Positions 58,108-63,825 of a stretch of DNA of 63,825 bases are shown piece after piece. Where the stretch lies: the NCBI GenBank assembly GCA_002224055.1, contig AZLU01000232.1, positions 1-63,825 of the forward strand, given 5' to 3'. Position 1 is the stretch's first letter; each line of letters starts with the position of its first letter. The position numbers and the translations under genes were made by a program. The DNA comes from Pezizomycotina sp. ARF18. Lineage: Eukaryota > Ascomycota. The notes under the pieces are model-generated. The model had not been told where the DNA came from. It saw only the letters and a program-made list of their open reading frames with translations, and made no database searches.

Positions 58108-59765
58108 AGATACGTTAGAAAGAATAAAAGACGATTAAGAATCAAAACCAAAAAAGTGAAAAAAAAAAAAAAAAAAAAAAATGAAAAACATGCACACACC
58201 ATGAGTTGACCCTATTAATTAAATGATATAAATACAAGCAAAAGAATTGAAAAAAAAAAAAAAAAAAAAAACAACTGATTGACAAACAGCAACGCATCAC
58301 GTCTACGCTAATACTAAGTAATAAGATAAATAATATGAATTCAAGAGTAGTACACGAAATTGATAAACCGAAGGTTGCAGAAAATAAGAAAAGAAAGTGA
58401 TCGTGGTCGGATAGGGAATATTGAAATACGGACATATGTATAGAGGCTTTCAAGTCTTGTCCCTAAACCAGTGGAATAGACCGCACACAAAGCTTGACCT
58501 TCCAAAAGATAGCACCTCCCTTTTTACTCTTCACCCTCTCCTCACTGTCCGTGTAGATGGTAAGTCTTAACACGACTGTAAAATTGGCGTAGAGCCGCTA
58601 GACACTTGTCCATCGTAGAGACCTAGCATTGCGCAATGGCCGAATTAGGAGGCAAGAGAAGGGTGAGGAGAGGAAAAGTATTTGAAGAGGCGGCGTCAAA
58701 ATTTTGAGAGTTGTGAATAAGCAAATGAAAGTGAACGAAGAACGAATTAACGGGGAAACGAACAAAGGATTAAAATAACCTTGCAGAAACACTTGTGAGA
58801 AAAGAAGGAAAGAAAGGAAAAGAGGATCCGATTAACATGGATTACATGGATTGAAAGGTTATAACTGCGTATAAACATTAAAATGACATAATGAATGCCC
58901 CGTGTGCCATTGGCCGTATTCCACTGAAATCTAATCCTGGTGGAAACGAGAATGAAATGATGTGATATAGGATATATATAGCAGGAGAATAAGCTTGACC
59001 ACGGGCCCAATTAGTTCTTTAGTGGGTTCTTGGTTGGTGCATAAGGCTGGAGAGGATAACAATGCCGCGGGAAATTAGAGAAAAGCTATTAGAGATGCGG
59101 TTGACGAAGGATGGTGAGATCAGGTGAAGTAAAGCATGAGCTAGAAATAAGACATGAGGTCTGGGGAAACAGAAATGTAGTCCTGTTTCAAACATGTAGG
59201 CAGGCGGTGCATGCGAAAGCGAAGAAAGTTGAGGACAAGTAGCATTCAGAGAAAACGCGGTATAATTCCTTGAACTAACAATGAATAGATTTACCCGTAA
59301 GGTCATAGAAGGCGCAGGAGTGACTAAGCAATATAGGAGATATTCGATTGTAGTTCGAAGACCTTATAGCCTGATATTTGATGAAATATGAATCAAGAGT
59401 ATGGGCAACAAGGGTATTGAAACGGTAATAAAGGTCTTTGAATTGCCCGGGTTTGGGGGGGGGGGTTGTGTGTCGTTTGGAGGGTTTTAAGATCATTATA
59501 CAATTGTACGGAAGAGGATATTGCAGTATGCACATAAACGCCTTTTTTCTAAACGAACGATATTTTAGCTTTTTCTGGCATTGAAGCTTGGAAAACGGGG
59601 GAAAAAAACGAAAAAAAAGACAAAAAAAACACCCAAAGCAATTGAAAAAGAAACAGAAAAAGTAGAAAGGAAATCTTTTTAATGAAGAAAAAAAAAAGTT
59701 ACGACAATGTAAGTAGAATATTAGCCTTCAATTTTTCTGCTTGTGTTGTGGCGTTAATTGACCGT
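57241..59765. other. intergenic AT-rich stretch
   Basis: Shared 3' flank of the coiled-coil and zinc-finger genes. A C12 run followed by CCCCCC and T runs lies at 57331-57364, T/A runs of about 10 and 30 bases at 58061-58105, A runs at 58158-58181 and 58250-58271, and a G12 run at 59454-59466. No gene was seen. Confidence 0.6.
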
Positions 59766-61686
59766 TCAGCCTCGTATATTGTCAATACGTCCCTCCAGGT
59801 CACGATTCTTCTGCTCTAGATCCAGTATTCGTTTTTCCAAATTTTGGATATACGCCCAGATTCCTTCTTCCCCTGAAGAAAAATGTTGCCCTGGCCCGAC
59901 TGTTGCTGATTAGTTTGCGGGAGAAGCTAAGGCGTTTGAGAAGGATCCTCTTGCGCTACGTGCAGACGCGGTGATGGTTGGTCCCGGATGGCCTCCAAGT
60001 TGAGGCAATTGACCTGGTTGCGGGATGCTAATGCCCGGCGGCGGCAAAGTATTGACGCCCGTATTACTCCTGCGACGGTTTTCAATAGCTTGTTGATGAA
60101 AAGACGGCGCAGAAGGTGTTCGACCGCTGAACTCACAGACGGTCCTTCTGATGCGCTTTGCTGTTGAGCATTAGGTAAAGAGATCGTGGCGATGCGGTAA
60201 GCTCGTGAGATAATATGGTTGAAGGGGCGGTAGACCAGCCGTGATACTACCGGATCCGACGGACGTCGAAGAAGCTGACATGGAGCCGGGAATCTTGGGT
60301 CCTGATTGGCCAAATGGTACGGAAGGCTGCGATTGCTGCGCATGGCCGCCAGGAGGGTAGGTTGTGATGTTGCTGCGGCGGCAGATGCATCGGTGGCGGC
60401 GGTACCTGGAAGCCCTGGTGACCTTAGCTTGACTGCCCTGTTGTGAAGCGCTTATTGTTCTAGTTCGCAAAGAAGGTAAACTTGCGGTTCGTCTCCCTGG
60501 AGTGCCCCCACACCAGACTGCGTTGGGCCTCATAGTCTGGCATTTCATCATCCAAATCGCCACTCATTCCAAACTTCCATGTGGTCGCCATCTCTTCATA
60601 TCCTTCTTCTCCCAGTGCGCTCATGCTACTTCGCCTCCCTGCACATCCACCTTCTCCTCTCGCGTGCTTGCAAGGGGTCTCCACGAGCAAACTTTCTTCC
60701 GCAGCTCGTGCAAACATGAGGCCGCTCGCCGTGTGCAACTTTTGATGCCTCTTGAGGTCGGTAACCTCCGGAAGCGCGACGTGCACGGTTGTGCATTGGA
60801 ATGGTTTCTCGTGGGAATGAAGTAGAAGGTGTGATTTGAGATTATGAATGCCTCCGTGAAAGTTTGCTGGCAGTGAGGGCAAAGTATGCTTCCCACGGGA
60901 TCCGCCAACCGAAGATACACTCGCCCTGGCATCTGGGCCAATCGAGGAAACACTTCCCCTCTGGTCGTTGCTAGTTGCAGATGGCGCGGTTGGAGAGAAT
61001 GGAGGCGCGGTAGCCTGAGTTGAACCTTGAGGCACGAAGGTGGCCGGTTCCGAAACACTAGCAGTTCGAGTTCTTGTCGGCGAGGTTTCGCTGTTGACCC
61101 CGATGTAGCGGTCAGAGATGGGTCAAGAGATCCTAGACCGAGTTGCACTTTTAGGGATGTTAGGGATTCCTGTTGGCTCTCTCCGCTGACGTTGGTAGCT
61201 TTCTGCGGACTGACCAATTTGCCCTGCTTGGTTCACCTTAGACGTCGTTTCTATGAGAGCTGGTTGATTTCCGGGCTGGGGGCTGGTACGCTAGCTTGCG
61301 CAGCAAGGGGTGGCCCGTCCGACGCACGGCTCATACCCAGCGCAACCGGATTTTCAGAATAGCTGCAGGATTTGACTGATGCGTTCACTAGCGGGCCTCG
61401 CGGAAGGGCTAGCTGCACGGTTTGTGTTTAGTAGACCCGAATTCAGAGAAACATCCTTGGGAACATGTGCTGGTAATATGGGCGGTAATGCTGTTGGTGA
61501 TGTGTGGAATGCGGATGACGTGGGTGAGATGTTTGATGGTGAAGTCGGGGCGGCGTTCGATGGCGGAACAGCGTTAGCAGCCATCGCGGTACACACCCAA
61601 CGCAGAGCGTTGGCTTTGACAGCGACAGACGGAGGTGGAAGCGCTTGCGAGGCCATAAAATCAAGATATGTTTGTCGTTGTAACAT
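59766..61686 (-). CDS. C2H2 zinc-finger transcription factor with C-terminal coiled coil
   Basis: Seen: ATG at 61686 (MLQRQTYLDFMASQALPPPS; an alternative Met is at 61656), a Ser/Pro/Thr-rich N-terminus, then three adjacent C2H2 fingers in pieces: CPHCQQTF with HNLKSHLLLHSHEKPFQC (about 60890-60795), then RFRRL with DLKRHQKLH (about 60790-60740), then CARAAEE-type remnants leading to KHARGEGGCAGRRSSMSALG (about 60720-60615). A Pro/Gln-rich tail follows, and the protein ends with a short coiled coil, EEGIWAYIQNLEKRILDLEQ, with the stop at 59766. C2H2 factors of this type bind DNA in the nucleus. The GGCAGRRSSM end of the last finger recurs in a family of filamentous-fungal regulators; I cannot name the orthologue with certainty. 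Many frame changes fall within the fingers, which makes each single frame look degenerate. Confidence 0.8.
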
Positions 61687-62210
61687 GCAAGTGGGCACGA
61701 AGAGTAGCGACGTGCCTTTATATCCCGGATGTCGATCGGTTTCTAGAAAATCTGAGTTAAGTAAGCACAAATTAGTGAGACATGTGCAAATAAACTTTAT
61801 TGTATTGTGAAGAAGCCGAATGGTTCTGAGGACAAGAAAGAGAAAAAGAAAAAGCATAATAGTATAAAATACGATGAAAACAGACTCGTACATTCCAACA
61901 TTGCAGCATCGACGCAACGTTTAATAAGACCAAAAGGACACCAAGGAGAAGGCTTCTAGACAAAGAAAATGCTAATGAGTTGTTTTTGAAGATCGATCTC
62001 TCGGTTCGTTCCGAGCCGGATTCTTTCTCCGGGACATGTTCTTTCCTTTTTAGCGATGAACTTGGGTATATGAGGTTCCTTGAGGCTTCGAGTCCACAGG
62101 AGGAAAAAAAAAAAAAAAAAAAAAAGGCACGGCAAGCCACAGTGCGCCCCCCTCCCAAATCCTTGAAGAGAAGCAGGTACACAAAACAAGCCTGATCTAG
62201 AGGGGAAAGT

Positions 62211-62243
<33 letters not shown>

Positions 62244-63586
62244 AAGGGGTAAGAATGGGGAGCAAAAGAGTAGAGTTGCAATGGCGAGAAGGAAAATAGC
62301 CTGAACAAAAATAATAATAATCATAATGACAATAACCAGGAGGATACATACACACCACCAACAATAACGTAGTTTTCAAAGAGTAAAAGAGGCGGGTTTT
62401 CCAATGAAAGTTGAGGGTGCTTTCGGGAACAGGAACACAAAAGAGATTCGCATTAATGGTCAGTCATACCTAATAATACTTGATCGACGATTGAAAAATG
62501 GTGTATAATATCCTGAGCAGATGAACGAGGAAGTGGCAAAAACAATAGTAATTGAAGATATTGGGGGAGTGTTCTTTGCACAGGAGATAATTGGATAGCT
62601 CTATTGGATTCCTGTTTCCTGTCGATTACTCAATTGGGTCCGTTAGAATGGAATTTTACATCGCAGGTCAGAAAGAGCGTGGCGCCGAATATCTTGCAGT
62701 GCAACGGGACAACTGCGTAAAAGTACCAAAATGTTGATTCTACTGTTTGGGGGAAGGAAAAATTAATCATTAGCCTAAGATTCTCCAGCAAATGTTGGTG
62801 CGAGGGAGGTGAAAGGAAATGGCGAGGAATGAAATAGTTTGGAAGGGGAGAGATTGCCACCGACCGCAGGACGCACGAAACCACCACACACACACACACA
62901 CAAAAAAAAAAGAGAGAGAGAGAGAGAGTCAACAAATAGTGGAACACTGTAGCACAAAAAAGAGAACACTTTAACTATAAGAACAACGCGAATCGTCCAG
63001 GGCCTTAGGACTGAGGAAAACTCGGTCGGATCCAGCACGATACGTTAAGTAATTATGGAATGGCTTCGCTGAACTTTGTTTGTCGCGCGGTGAAGTCGCA
63101 AACCAGAAGTTTTTCTTTTTTCTTTTTCTTTTTTTTTTTTTTTTTTTTTTTGAACCTGCACACACGTGTTAGCAATCAGTTAATGGAGGCGCAGCCGCGA
63201 AATGAGATGAAGAGGTTATCGAGTTGTTAATTTTGCTTCGACGGTCGCGGGATGGAAGTTTATCCTGTTGGCCGGCGGACGGGGAGATGCGCTGGAAGAG
63301 TGTAAACAACATGAGGCGAACATGAGCGAGCCGATGACTTAGGAAAGAAGAAACGAAAGACAGAAATAAAGGAAACGGATTAGACCCACGTTGCTTGAAT
63401 TGTTTCCCTATATTACTACTAAGAAATCGAAGATTTATCGCTTGGTAAACTAAACGCTGCCATCAAATCTGTCGTTGTGTCCGTAAATTCGATGAGAGAG
63501 ATGATGATGAATGGACGATATTATTTTTGCGCAGGATAATGGTTGAAAAGATCTAGAGAAATTTAGAGAGGGGCGGGCGCGCTGTT

Positions 63587-63619
<33 letters not shown>

Positions 63620-63825
63620 CAATAAAATAATACTAATAATAATAGTAGGATATAATAATGGAGAGAGAAAGAGGAATTTCAAGCCTTTTTAGAGAGAAAA
63701 AGGCTGTTGAAGAGGCTGGTTGTTGGCCGACAAGCTCCGCCAAAAGAGGCGGATTTTCTCTTTTCTTTTTCTTTTTTTCTTCTCTTTTCTTTTTCTTTTT
63801 CCCTCAAATACAAAGTGGAAACAGA
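61687..63825. other. AT-rich stretch upstream of the zinc-finger gene
   Basis: Probable promoter and 5' region of the zinc-finger gene, then non-coding DNA to the window end. It contains A and T runs of about 22-30 bases (62103-62125, 62213-62242, 63130-63151, 63591-63619), a CA repeat, A run and GA repeat in series (62885-62928) and a GC hairpin with a T-rich flank at 63734-63760. No gene was recognised. Confidence 0.55.
62885..62928. repeat. CA, A and GA repeats in series
   Basis: About nine CA units, ten A residues and nine GA units follow one another without interruption. Confidence 0.9.

Noticed and set aside
1345-61686. Calling the frame-broken genes pseudogenes
   Set aside because: Essential single-copy genes are all affected alike, splice sites are intact and several breaks are single bases in runs, so sequencing error is more likely.
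61772-62308. 178-codon minus-strand frame upstream of the zinc-finger gene
   Set aside because: It runs through two homopolymers (poly-Lys and poly-Phe) and has no conserved segment.

Overview
This window looks like nuclear DNA of a filamentous ascomycete (Pezizomycotina). The evidence is the protein set (a Kip2/KipA-type kinesin-7, a fungal DUF3074 protein, an RRM plus YTH protein, the mitoribosomal IGR-motif protein mS41), introns of about 60-140 bases with GT...AG ends, and the absence of any bacterial operon layout. Genes are sparse: about 12 in 64 kb, separated by AT-rich DNA full of A/T runs of up to about 32 bases, TTA/AAT microsatellites and purine/pyrimidine tracts. I found no transposase, reverse transcriptase, rRNA, CRISPR array or convincing tRNA, and no biosynthetic cluster.

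Layout. Left third: MARVEL-type membrane protein (-, 1345-2388), STK19 homologue (-, 4064-5287), DGAT2 diacylglycerol acyltransferase with nine exons (-, 6386-8532), a 4.8 kb AT-rich gap, then kinesin-7 (+, 13333-16137) convergent with a CDK7/Kin28 kinase (-, 17324-18961). Middle: mS41/FYV4 (+, about 19836-20558, divergent from the kinase), a multi-pass membrane protein of unknown function (+, 23971-25106), a DUF3074 protein (-, 25824-26943), a 12 kb gene-poor stretch containing a 154/166-base tandem duplication, and the RRM-YTH protein (-, 39068-41316). Right third: a 10.8 kb gene-poor stretch, a Q/S/P-rich low-complexity protein (+, 52106-54481), a coiled-coil protein directly downstream (+, about 54660-57240), and a C2H2 zinc-finger protein (-, 59766-61686).

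Two points govern how to read it. First, nearly every conserved gene switches reading frame several times while the protein family continues in the next frame, and several switches are explained by one missing base in a short homopolymer. I therefore annotate gene spans and exons rather than single open frames, and suspect consensus indel errors rather than a field of pseudogenes. Second, the CDK7 gene contains a diverged, in-phase 117-base exon that duplicates its ATP-binding glycine-rich loop; this is the most unusual structure here.

The genes are mostly unrelated housekeeping functions (lipid storage, microtubule transport, transcription and repair, mitochondrial translation, RNA binding), not a joint pathway. 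The only link is that STK19 and CDK7 both connect to TFIIH.
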